Source: Pyropia haitanensis
Lineage: Eukaryota; Rhodophyta; Bangiophyceae; Bangiales; Bangiaceae
Assembly: GCA_008729055.1 (NCBI GenBank)
Contig: SDUX01000181.1
Coordinates: forward strand, 1-61,739
Direction of reading: 5' to 3'
Length of the DNA: 61,739 bases
Shown: in pieces, positions 12,543 through 23,200 of the stretch
Layout: every line of letters begins with the position of its first letter
Numbering within the stretch: the stretch's first letter is position 1
The notes under the pieces: generated by a model
Told to the model about the DNA's origin: nothing
What the model saw: only the letters and a program-made list of their open reading frames with translations
The model's database searches: none
Translations under genes and position numbers: made by a program

Positions 12543-15500
12543 ACGACGACAATGACAACGACGCGCGTGATGCGCAGAACGCCGCCGACCACTGCTCGCA
12601 CATGAGCGCGACCGCCGGTGGTCACCTGGCGACATCCCTCCTGTTTGCAACCCACATTGTCAACACGCTCTTTTTCATTAACGTCCCCACCGGGTCGGTT
12701 GAAGAGTCGTTTGAGCGCATCGCGATGGCGACCAACCCAACGTCTACAACTGCGGCGGCCTACATTGTGCAGCTGTCCTCGTCATGCGAAGCGATCAGTC
12801 GGTCCGAGACGGTAGCGCCAGCGTTTATCCCGTGTGACGACCCCTCTCACCTGCCCGCCGGCGCTCCGCCTGGCGCGGTTTGTGGCACGCTGCTCCACCG
12901 TGGCCTTCACATGAGCACCGCCACCGTCGGTGCGCGGGTGAGAGCGGCTCAGCGGGAGCTCGGCGGGCTGCTCCAGCAACTCACCTTTGGCTACGACCCC
13001 ACCGGCTCTGGCTTCTACGCCCAAGCCGTACAGCTGATCGACTCGCCAAACGTCCAGTCGCCCGGCGTCTCCTTCCTCGAGCTCCCCGTCAACGCCCGTC
13101 TCGTCAGTGGCTGGCGCAGCCACATGATTGCGTCTGGGGTGCTCGACTCGCCCGACTGCCCCGTCCGTGTCGCAGTCAAGCCGTCAGAGCGAGACCCGGG
13201 TGTGGAGGAGCTCGACCTGACCGCCCCGCCGGTTGTAACCGACGCTGCCAAGCTCCGCAGCTGGCGTCAGCTCGCCAACCGCTGCCGGGCGCTCATTTGG
13301 GCGATAACCCACTGTGTAGGCGGCGCCCCTGCCCGCATGACAGAGTCGGCTGGCGTGCGCCTCTGCGCTTCCTCGGCCCGCGCCCATCGGTCCGTCTTTG
13401 TCCACAACGGGCTGGTCTACACCGTCATCACCTACTGGAAGGGTCAAGTCGAGCGCCAGGGTACCGGACGGCCTATTGTGAGGTGGCATGATGCGCCGTC
13501 GTCGTCCCTCGTCATCCAGTACCTCGTCTTTGTCGAGCCGCTCGACGCCTACCTAAGCCGTGCTGTAGACCCGGCGGCGCCCTCTTCCACCCTCATTGGC
13601 GCCGGTCATGGCGGCGCCATCGACCGGGCACTCCTTTTCCGCGACGAGCGCGGGCAGCAGCTACAGCCGCGAGCCTTGACCGCCGCCCTCGCAGATGACC
13701 TCCTTCTCCGCGTCTCTACCCTCCCCATTACCGTCCGTGTGCTTCGGCAGTATATCAACGGCGTCGGCCGGCTGATTGCCGACTTTGACCCTCTCGACCC
13801 AGCCCTCGGCACGCCGGCCGCCATCGCGGCCCCACCGGGGGGGGGCGTCGCCGCCGCAAGCGCGTCGGTGCGCACGCCTGTCGAGGGCCTAGTTGCCTGG
13901 GGCCGTGTCCTTGACGCGCAGATGGGGCACACGAGCGCAACCGCCACCACCGCCTATGCCGGCGACCCGACGCACACGTTTGGCGCGCTCAACAATACCA
14001 CCTACAGCCTCTTTCGCATCTTTTCTACCCGTTGGCACGCCGCCCTCGGGTTATCGTCTGCCCACGGTACTGGCGGTCTGACACATCCTCTGAGCATCCA
14101 GACGGCAGATGCTGCTGCGGCCGGCGGCGCGCCGGCCGCCGGCGCGGGTGGGGGGGGGGGGCGGGCGGTGGCATCGCCGTCGCCAGCGACAGCAGCTGCT
14201 CAAGGGACAACAACCGGCGGCGGTGGTGGCGCGGGAGCTGGCGGCGGCGGCGGCGGCGGCGGCGGGGCGACGACTGCCAGCGACGCTCGCAATCCCGTGA
14301 GGATGAGCAGTGTAGCCGGCAATGCGGCGGTCAACGAGTCGCTGAGCCGCATCGTCCGCCCCAACAGCGGCGACGCACGCCGTGCCGTGGATGCGGTCGT
14401 CAGCTCCCTGTATGGGACGCGCATGTACAAGTCTGACGCCCAGCGGACGGCTGTACACACGGTGATGGTGGCGCGCGAGCCCGTCACGCAGCTGGTCGTC
14501 CTCCCAACGGGTGCGGGCAAGACGCTGACGTTTCTCGCTCCCTGTCGCGCCGGCGTGGATGCTGCCCGGTCGTGTGCTTTTGCATCGGCGATGGGAACGT
14601 CGACGGTCGTCCCCGTTGGATCCCATTTCGCCCCTCCCGTAACAATCGTCTTGACGCCCACCCGAGCCGTGTCGGGCACCATCCTGTCAGCCGCCCGTGG
14701 CATGGCCATCCCCACCGGCGTCTGGGCGCAGGGAGCGGTCCGCGGTGGGGGGGAGCGTGCAGCAGCGCTCATCGTGTCGGACATTTGCTCGGCCGTACAC
14801 CATTTGGCAACCTTTCGCGATTTGATCCGTCGTCTCGACCAGGACGGTCGTCTGGCACGTCTGGTTGTCGATGAGGTCCACCTGGTGCCGCTGTGGTCTA
14901 CCTTTCGAACCCACCTGTCGCACGTGCGCAACCTCTTGTCGGAACTGCCGTGCCCGCTGCTGCTGCTCACCGCCACCGCGCCTGCGGGTCTAGTGACGAC
15001 CCTGCTGTCCGCGGTCGGCACCAATGCCAACCGGCCGGTCGCAGTCATCCGCGCAGAGAGCAGTCGCCGGTCCAACATTCGCTACATGGTCGAGCCAATC
15101 CACGAACCGTACGTCCGAAGCCCCGGCCGAGGTGCCAACGACAAGCTTCACGCCGCCGTCGCCACCCGCGTCATTGAGCAGCTGCATCGGATCAAGACGG
15201 CACTCGTGGGTGGAGTCGATTCCCCTGGTGAGCGGGCGCTCGTGTTGGGCGTCTTTTGCGAGATGATTGCCGAGGTGACGGGCGTCGTACGCGCGCTGTA
15301 CCGTCAGCTCGAGAGCGTCTCATTGGGGATCGACTCGCATCGATCCGACGTGGCTGTCATCATGTTTCATGCAACCGAGACTTCTATTGGTTTGCAGGCG
15401 GGGGGGGGGGGGGGGGAGGGCGGGGCAGCACAACCCCCCGCGGCCGCCGCCCCCGCCGCCGCCGTCAACGACGCAACCTCGTCGTCGCGCCCGTTTGTCG

Positions 15501-15561
15501 TGGTGAATGTTTATCGTGCGGGGAGCCTGCGGCACCATGAGCAACTGCAGCGGCCGCAGCC

Positions 15562-15620
<59 letters not shown>

Positions 15621-15651
15621 GCCCGATGCGGCCTGGACAAGCGCCCGCAGG

Positions 15652-15685
<34 letters not shown>

Positions 15686-17905
15686 CGCAGCGGAAGCTTT
15701 GCCGGCTTGAGGGACTTTACAGAGGACACGGCAGCGAGCGACATTGTTGACCGCGTGTCTTTGCACGCTGGGATGGGCGTCGTCATTGTCGTTGGCTCCC
15801 CCGCTGTATCGACGGGCACCGACTTTCCGTCCATGCGGTGGTCCTACCATCTCGGTTCCCGCAACCTGCTGTCGTTTGCTCAAGCGTCTGGCCGCATTTG
15901 TCGGTCGGATGACCTTGTCGGCACGGCCGTTGTGGTCAACCCCGTCAACTATTCCGAGTCTTTGGCCGACGCACGCACCCACGAGCGCGTACCGGCCACG
16001 TCGTCGTTGGGAAACTTTGACGAGTGGGCAAAGCTGCCGGGCGACCGCTGCCGACGCTACGGGCTGGACGCCCTCCTTGATGGCGCCACCATTGACACAT
16101 TTGTGTCGTGCAAGGAAGGCAAGTTTGCTCCTTGCGACTTTTGTGCGCACCCGCCCACTCGTCCGACCGTGGTGCGCGTCAAGCGAACTCGTCCGCCTCC
16201 CCGCCGGGATGGGGATGAACCAGACGAGGACGACGAAAACGACCCGCACGGCTTTGGAAGCAGCCGCCGTCGCCTCTTTCATCCCCCGGGGTGGGGTGCG
16301 GCGGCTCGTCGCCGCACATCCTACTCGTCTGGCGCCTCTCGTCATGGCGCAGTGGGACCTCCGGCCTACTCGCCTTTGGGCAGGACGGCGGGGATGACGA
16401 CGACGACGACGACGACGACAACCATGATGCGCGACAGACTCTTTGACTATAGTGATCGGTCCCTGTCTGCCGGGGAGGAGGAGGAGGAGGAGGAGGAGGT
16501 GGTGGAGGAGGACGAGGCGGATGAACCACGACGAGGACGCCCAGCCGGGACAATGCCGCGTGTGTCGTCAGGGACACCTCCACTGCCACCATCACGACAG
16601 AGACGACTCTTCCCTGGCATCAACCGGCTCAACTTTGAGCGTCCTCCTCCTCCTCCTCCTCGTCCTACTCCTCCTCCTCCTCCTCCTCCTCCTCCTCCTC
16701 CCTCTCCTCCTCCCCCTCCTCCTCCTCTTCCTCCTCCTCCCCCTGCATCATCATCACGCCACTTCCCCCCTCCCCCCCCTCACAACGCCCGCACTCCCCC
16801 CCTCCGCCCTTGCCCGTCCGCCCTTTCTTTTCCTGTCGAAGAGGACCCGTCGCAACTGACGTTGCCACTGGCGCAGCCGCCGTCGTCGCAGCTGTCTTCG
16901 CCTCCGACAGCCGCTGGGAGGATGCGCCGGCAGTCGCCACCGGTTGCCACCGGCGACGACGTCGCAACCGACGACGACTATACAGACGTGGACGAGGACA
17001 AAGACGACCACCCTGTCGCGGCGGCGGCGGCGGCAACGGCCGGTGTGGTTACGACGGCAGAGGGGATTGACAGGGCAGCGCTCGCCGCCGCCCAAATGAC
17101 GTCGGACGCGCTCGAACGGGGCACAAGAGCGGCGTTGGCCGTCTGGGCGCACGCAGATGGGGCCCCACACTGGCCGTGCGCGTGGTGCTGCGCCCAGTCG
17201 CGCACATCGCAGCCGGCTGAGCGGCACGGTCCGGCGTCGTGCTTTATCCGGACGTGCATGGTGTGCGTGCGGCCGTCCTCGTACAAGTACGTGGGAAAGT
17301 CGTCACCTCTGTCGCCGCAGGTTGCTGCGGCGGCTGCGGTGGAGCGCTCGCCCTCTACCGCGGCGGCGGCGGCGGCGGTGGCGGCCGGCACATGCGGGGT
17401 GTCTTCCCGAGTGTGCAAGACTCAGCCTCCGCCGTGGAGTCGCGACCGACGTGGACACGGGGATGGCGGCTTTGACACCCGTTGCCATGCGTGCTTTCTG
17501 CCTCGCACAATCCGCTCTGTTGACGGTATGGCTTTGGACTCGCACCCGCTGGGCCGATTCGGGCCGGCCCGATGCCCGTGGGTGTTTGTTATCAAGGTGG
17601 CGCTGCTGCAGGTGGCCATGGCGCGTTCCTTCATGTCCCCCGACAAGCGTGAGTTTGCTCCCGCCCTCGCGCACGCTTGTGCGGTCACGTGGGCAACCCA
17701 GTCTGACAGCAGCCATGACGGTTGCCAGGCTGTTGCGTCTGCCGTCTGTGAGCGCAACATCCCACGTCGATTGCTCGACTGGGGACCCGCGGACCGACCG
17801 TCGGCTGTTGACAAGGTGGCGAAATGGCTGAGCGGCGGCACTCGCTTGCCGAATGTGGTGCTGTTTGCCCCCATCTTGGCGCGCGCGTTTGGACTCTCCT
17901 TTTAA
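10463..17905 (+). CDS. Zinc finger, tyrosine-recombinase-like and RecQ-like helicase fusion (module A)
   Basis: About 2480 residues, nuclear and DNA-acting by inference. A C2H2 finger is at C141-x2-C144-x12-H157-x5-H163. A tyrosine-recombinase-like domain spans about residues 990-1180. It contains GRPIVRW (R1007), VLRQY (R1095, though the usual preceding His is Arg), and a GH...Y box with H1156 and Y1165 at the canonical 9-residue spacing. An SF2 helicase core follows: PTGAGKT (K1353), DEVH at 1470-1473, a TAT motif III, STGTDFPS, and QASGRICR at 1807-1814, closest in style to RecQ. The C-terminal 250 residues hold a conserved Cys cluster (C-x2-C, C-x4-C-x2-C, C-x2-C). Long P, G, Q and E/D-rich inserts are encoded by trinucleotide runs. 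Similar zinc-finger/recombinase/RecQ proteins are known as multicopy genes in fungi (from memory). The upstream in-frame ATG at 10295 would leave too short a leader. It is the first gene of module A, and its paralogue is at 36256-41553. Confidence 0.85.
10682..10772 (+). repeat. (CCG)n tract encoding poly-proline
   Basis: About 30 near-perfect CCG triplets lie within the helicase A N-terminus, just before the zinc finger. Similar triplet tracts occur at about 15560-15620 (CAG, poly-Gln) and 16640-16745 (CCT, poly-Pro). Confidence 0.9.
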
Positions 17906-18730
17906 TACTCTGTGCGTGCGTTACCGCGCCGCGGCGCCCGGGCGTAGTTGTCTGTGCTGTCGTATACAATTTTTCGGGGGGTTTGCAAGGCACTCTAAAA
18001 AACGAGGGCATTTGTTGTACACTTGTATGCGATGAGGCGCGCAGGGGCTCCCCCTCTGGTGAGATTCACCCACATACTGGCTCCGCGCGAGCCCATTGTC
18101 TCGCATTTCATCAAATTTGAGTACTGAAATGTCTATCGCGATTATGCATTCACAAATCGACAGACGGGCGCGTAACTTTCCATGTGAATTCGCACGACTG
18201 CAAACTGTGGCGGGCGTTGTGTCCATTCTGCCGTCCTGCACTGCGTCACTACAAGCATGCGTGCAGACCACGACTTGCCCCGTGCCATTGCTGATGCTGC
18301 TGCTGCTGCTGCTGCTGCTGGTGTCACTCCAAGGGCGTATTCGCTCTAGACCGAAAATATCAGACGGCCAGGCGTCGTGTTCAAACGGGTGTCGCGCTCG
18401 AAAATTGTCTCGGTTGTGGCGCCTCATTTTGCCACGCGCCGTTTTAACGGCGCGTGATCGCCAGGTGTGCCGGCACGGATGGTGCAGGAGCATCAAGCGC
18501 GGTTGTGGCACGGGCGAGGGAGAATCAAAGGGCGGTTGTGTAGCACGGGCAAGAGTGTGGCATGGTCATTAACGAGTCCCGCATTTGGAACGGTGAAATC
18601 GAAAAATCGGGTTGATGAGCGTGATTTGTCAATCGATTTCGCAAATCATCGACAATGAAATGTGAATCACGTCATCGAGATCTTGATGGACGATCATCCG
18701 ACGTTTATCGTGTCTGAATTTCAATCGTAA
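17906..18730. other. Spacer downstream of helicase A
   Basis: No gene is recognised. It holds a (CTG)n microsatellite at about 18290-18320 and a perfect 11-bp-arm hairpin at 18433-18456 (CACGCGCCGTT, two-base loop, AACGGCGCGTG). From about 18560 it becomes AT-richer. Confidence 0.6.
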
Positions 18731-18834
18731 TCACATCTGGTCGCAAAAGAATCCCATCACGTGGGGGCGGCGGGGCGGGGTGGAGACACAATCGGGCAGA
18801 TCATCCATGCCGTGGGAGCATGCGACGTCCATGA

Positions 18835-19215
18835 GCAACGCCGCGTCTCTGGCGTTGCACATAGTCCTCATACGCTTGGCTGCTCGCAGAGGGGAACAGC
18901 CATAAGGGACGCCGCCTCGGCGGTGTTGCACATAGTCCTTTTACGCTTGGCGCCTTGCAGAGGGGGACGGCCAAGAGGGACACCTCGTCTGCAGTGTTGC
19001 ACATAGTCCTCACCCGCTTGGCTCCCTCCAGAGTGCGACTGCTTTGAGGAACGCCGCCTCGGCGGTGTTGCACATAGTCGTTGTACGCTGGGCTCACTCC
19101 AGAGTGCGACAGCCATGAGGAACGCCGCCTCTACGGTGTTGCACATAGTCCTCAAACGCTGAGCTCTCTCCAGAGTGCGACTGCCATGACGGACGCCGCG
19201 TCTGCAGATTGCGAC
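18835..19215. repeat. 71-bp tandem repeat, about 5 copies
   Basis: The phrase GTTGCACATAGTC starts at 18854, 18925, 18996, 19067 and 19138, giving a period of 71 bp. A further diverged copy lies at about 19406. Units also share GCCGCCTC and CAGAGTGCGAC. The top and bottom strands carry no convincing coding frame. Confidence 0.85.
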
Positions 19216-19466
19216 GGCCATGAGGCACGTCCCCGCCTTGTTGGCCAGCTACAAGCCATCACAGGCGGCATTTTTATTCTTCTTCCGTTTCTTTCCTCAT
19301 TGTCAGGCATTGGTCTGGGATGCGCCACCTCCCTGGGGCTCCGCGCACCGCCGTGTGGACGCACGCACACTCACTTGACCAAAAAGACGCGGGCGCGTCT
19401 GCGGTGTTGCACGCAGTACTAGTAGTCGGCTTGGCCTACTCCAGAGTGCGACGGCCACGAGGGGCC

Positions 19467-19870
19467 CCGTCCCACGTGTCGGACTGTGTGCGGATCGACA
19501 CGTGTTGACCCGGGCGCTTCCGTAGTACTACGGAAGCGAGTGTGATCCGACGGATTCCGTAGTACTACGGAAGCGGGGGCCCAGTGTCTTCCATTGGCTC
19601 ACGTGTCAACACGTGTATTGGATGGCCCCACCCCACGTGTCAAAATGTGTGCGGATCGACACGTGTTGACCCGGGCGCTTCCGTAGTACTACGGAAGCGA
19701 GTGTGATCCGACGGATTCCGTAGTACTACGGAAGCGGGGGGCCAGAGTCCCCGATTGGGCCACGTGGCTACACGTGTATTCGATGGCCCCACCCCACGTG
19801 TCGGACTCAGTGCGGACCAACACGTGTTGGTATCCGCGCTTCCGTAGTACTACGGACCTGGCCAGACGAT
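19467..19870. repeat. 161-bp tandem repeat carrying palindromes and CACGTG boxes
   Basis: Three copies, the last partial, have a period of 161 bp, measured between palindromes at 19519, 19680 and 19841. Each full unit contains CACGTGT boxes, CGACACGTGTTGACCCG and two copies of TCCGTAGTACTACGGA. The array lies directly upstream of the ParB-like gene of module A. Confidence 0.85.
19519..19856. promoter_or_regulatory. Cluster of five TCCGTAGTACTACGGA palindromes upstream of the ParB-like gene A
   Basis: Perfect 16-bp palindromes lie at 19519-19534, 19556-19571, 19680-19695, 19717-19732 and 19841-19856. Spacing alternates between 37 bp and 124 bp. The last is about 165 bp upstream of the TATA-like element at 20022. 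Repeated palindromic sites beside a ParB-like gene suggest cognate operator or parS-like sites. That link is inference. Confidence 0.8.
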
Positions 19871-20021
19871 CTCGGCCAATCATCTTCCATTGCACGAGCT
19901 GAGAAGTTGTTTCTCCAACTTCCCTGTCCACGACTCTCTCCGCTGGTCACGATTGCAGACTTGAAAAGTGGTCCCGCGCGAGTGCCCAGGTGCACCCTTG
20001 AAGAGTGTCAGCATCGTGACC

Positions 20022-20030
20022 ATTTAATTT
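20022..20030 (+). promoter_or_regulatory. TATA-like element of the ParB-like gene A
   Basis: ATTTAATTT lies 229 bp upstream of the ATG at 20251. The same distance separates the clear TATA box and ATG of the module B orthologue, which supports this weaker match. Confidence 0.5.
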
Positions 20031-20250
20031 ACGGGCCGTCTTCCTCCGTGTCGACGTCCACCCCTTTCCCACGCGGTTTTTCTTTGATCCCTCGCTTCCT
20101 CTTGCTCCCCACCCCCCCCTATCTACGTGGAACTGTTGGGCTGACTCCTGTGCACCCTCTGTCCGCCTCCCCGCGCGGCGGGGAGGCTGTGAGCGTGCGT
20201 GAGGGCCGGTAGAGTGGTTTTTTTGTGGTGTGTTTGGTCATCTCGTCGTG

Positions 20251-23200
20251 ATGGCTCGTTCTGACCGTTCCCCTGCTCGCGGGCGGGGTGCGCAGCGTGG
20301 GAGGGCGGAGGCTGACCGTCGTGGCGACGATGGGAGTGGCCGGGAGAGTTCTGGGGAGCGTGGTGAGGGGGGGGACGTGGGGAAGATCGTCGTCGTCGTG
20401 GGGCGTCTTCTTCGCGTGCCGACGCGGACCGTGGCGTTCGGGGCCGTCGTCGAGGCCTTCGCAGCGTTGCGGGTCGCTCTGACGTCGGCGGTGGCGCGTC
20501 TGGCGGGTCTGGTGCGGCGCTTCGTGCGGCGGACGCTGTCGGTCGTCGTCGTGGGCGTGGGACCGGGCTTCGCGGTACCGGTCGACCGCGCGGGGCCGGC
20601 GATCGCGCCGTTTCGCCGTCGGCGGGCGTCGCCTCGCCGTCTGGGGCCGGTGGTGCGGGTCGCGCTTCTCTGTCGACATCCCGCCGAGCGGACGGTGCCC
20701 GCCGCCAGTCCCGTGACGGCGGCGCTTCCTCCCCGTCTGGCGGTGGGTCTGGCGCGGGCGCGGCCACCGGCGGGGACGCCGGCGGGGGGTCGGATCGCTC
20801 AGAGGGGCGTGGCGGTTCCCCCCCCCGCCGTGATCGCCGGGCTCGGACCCCTGATGGCGACTCGGGGGCGGCCGCGTCGCCCAGTGGGGCTTTGGGGGGC
20901 TCGTCGCGGGGGAGCCCTGCTCCCCGGCGCACCCCGCGGGACGGCGGCGCAGTCGGCGGTTCTGGGGGGGCGGCTTTGCCAAGTGTGGCCGCGGCGGCGG
21001 CACTGGGGCGTGACGGTCGCCGGGAGGGGGGTTCTCGTCCGACTTCCCGCCGAGGAAGCCCGGCGCGGTCCCCGGCTGGCGGTTCCGGGTCGGCGGCCGC
21101 GCCCCGTGGGGCCCCTGGGGGTGCGGCTGCGGGGAGCCTCGGCTCTGAGGGCGCCCCGCTGGACGGTGGCGCGGCCGGCCGTCCTGAGGAGCCCGCCTCT
21201 CCCAGGGGGGCCGCCGGAGGTGCCTCTCGGGGGAGCCATGGTCGTGGCCGCTCCCCGCGTGATGGCGGGTCATCCCCTGTGCCTGCTGGCGCGGCGGGCG
21301 CGGGCCCGGCCGCGGGCGCCGCCGTGGCTGGTGGGGTGCGCCGCCCGGACGGGGAGCCCGCGCCCACTCCCGACCGAGTCAACCCTGCGGGGTCACCGGC
21401 GGTTGAGTCTCGGGCGGCGGCGGTGGAGCCGCCCAGTGGGGTCTCTGGGGATGCTGCCCGGGGGGGCCAAGAGTCCCGGCGTCCCTTGGGGGACGACGGC
21501 GCATCCGCTGTGGCTGCTGGCGCCGCCGCCTTCGCGGGCCCGGCCGCCAGCGGCGCCGCGGGAGGGGACGTGCGCCGGGACGGTGGTGCTGGTGAGGTTC
21601 CCGGCCCAGTCGTCGACCGGGACGCCGGGCGCTCTGCGGGCGACGACGGCGCAGGTGGTGGTCGGCGTGGCGGCGGACCTGGCGTTGGCGCGGCTCCTGG
21701 CGTCCCACCGACGGGGTCAGCGTGTGGCCCAGGCGCTTCCCGCCCCTCTTCTCCCCCGGTCGACCGTTCTCCGTCGCCTGCAGCTGCGCCTGCGCTGGCC
21801 GCACCGCCCCCCGCCGCACCTTCTGGGGGCTCGCTCGAGGGGCCATCAGCTCGTGGGCGTCCTGCGGGTCGCCCGACGTTGCTGCTGCCGCCACGGCCAA
21901 GGTCTTTGCCGGGTGGCGCCGCGGCCTCCAGCAGTATCGCTGGGGGTGGTGGTGGTGGTGGCAGCCCAACGGTCGGTGGCGGCTCTGCGACGTCTGGATT
22001 CTTGCCTCCTTTGCCGCTCGTCTTCCACAACCTAGTGTACGGAAGGGGTGCACGCGCAGGCAGCCGTGGCAGCCGTGGCGTCGAGTCGCCGCCAGCAGCT
22101 CAAGGCCGACCCATGCGTGGAACGGGGCGTGGGGGTGATCTCGGTGCGGGCGCGGAGGAAGGCGCCCCGGCCACTGGGCGGCAAGGTGGACCCGCTGATG
22201 CCGGCACGTCAGCCGCCGACGTGCCGCCTGCGCCTGGCGCTGACGCTGTCAACGTTGGTGGTGCGGACCGCGGCGGTGCTTCCTCGAGTCGGGCTGGCGA
22301 CGCCCAACAGCGGGTCTCACGGGTCTTCCCCATTCCCGCCAAGGAAGCCTACAGCGACTTGATGTCTTCTTCCCCCGAGAAGGACGACGACGGTCCTGGC
22401 AGTGCTGCTGCTCGCACTGAGGCGGGCGCCGGCAACGCAGGGGGTGACAGCCCGGCGGCAGCGGTGCCGCCGCCGCCGCCGCCAGTGGCAGACTCGGCTG
22501 CAGTCGGTGGCGCACAAGGCGGCGGCGGCGCCGCTGTGGTCGTGACGCCTGGCGGCGAGGGACCCGCACCGCCGCGGCCGCCGGCTGACGTCCCTCCCAG
22601 TCGTCTTGCTTCGGGCCTTGCGCAGGTGGCGCTGTACGACCGATTGAACGTTCGGGCAGCAGTCGACCCTGCTGCGCCTAGCCGCGGAGCGCCACTCGAA
22701 GAGATTGTGGCTCTGGCGGCCGTTCCCCCTGGACCCGCTGAGCAGCGCCCAAGGTATGCGTCTCCCAGTCCCAGCAGCAGCGCGCCATCGGGCAGTGCAC
22801 GGAGCGGTTCTGCTGATGCTGAGGAGGCTGAAAAGAACACGTCCACGGATGCAGCTGCAGCAGCAGGCGAGGCGAGTGGCGGCGGACAAGGCGGTGGCGG
22901 CAGTCGACATGAGGACGCACCTGCAGACGACGAGGACGACACCGCCGCCAACCGGCCTGCCGCCTCTGGCGACGCACGGCGGGACAAGGATGCGGAGGAC
23001 GACGACGACGACGAGGAGCAGCCTGAGCGGCGTCGTCGGCGTCCTTCCAGCGAGCGGCGTGAGCGACGCGCGCCCCCTCCTCGGTTGTCGCTGTCGGACG
23101 GGTACGTGACCAAGCAAAAGTTGGTGGCGTTGGACAAGGTTCGACTGTTGGACCGGACTGTCCGTATGACGCAGCCGTCGGTGGTGCAAAACTACCTCAA

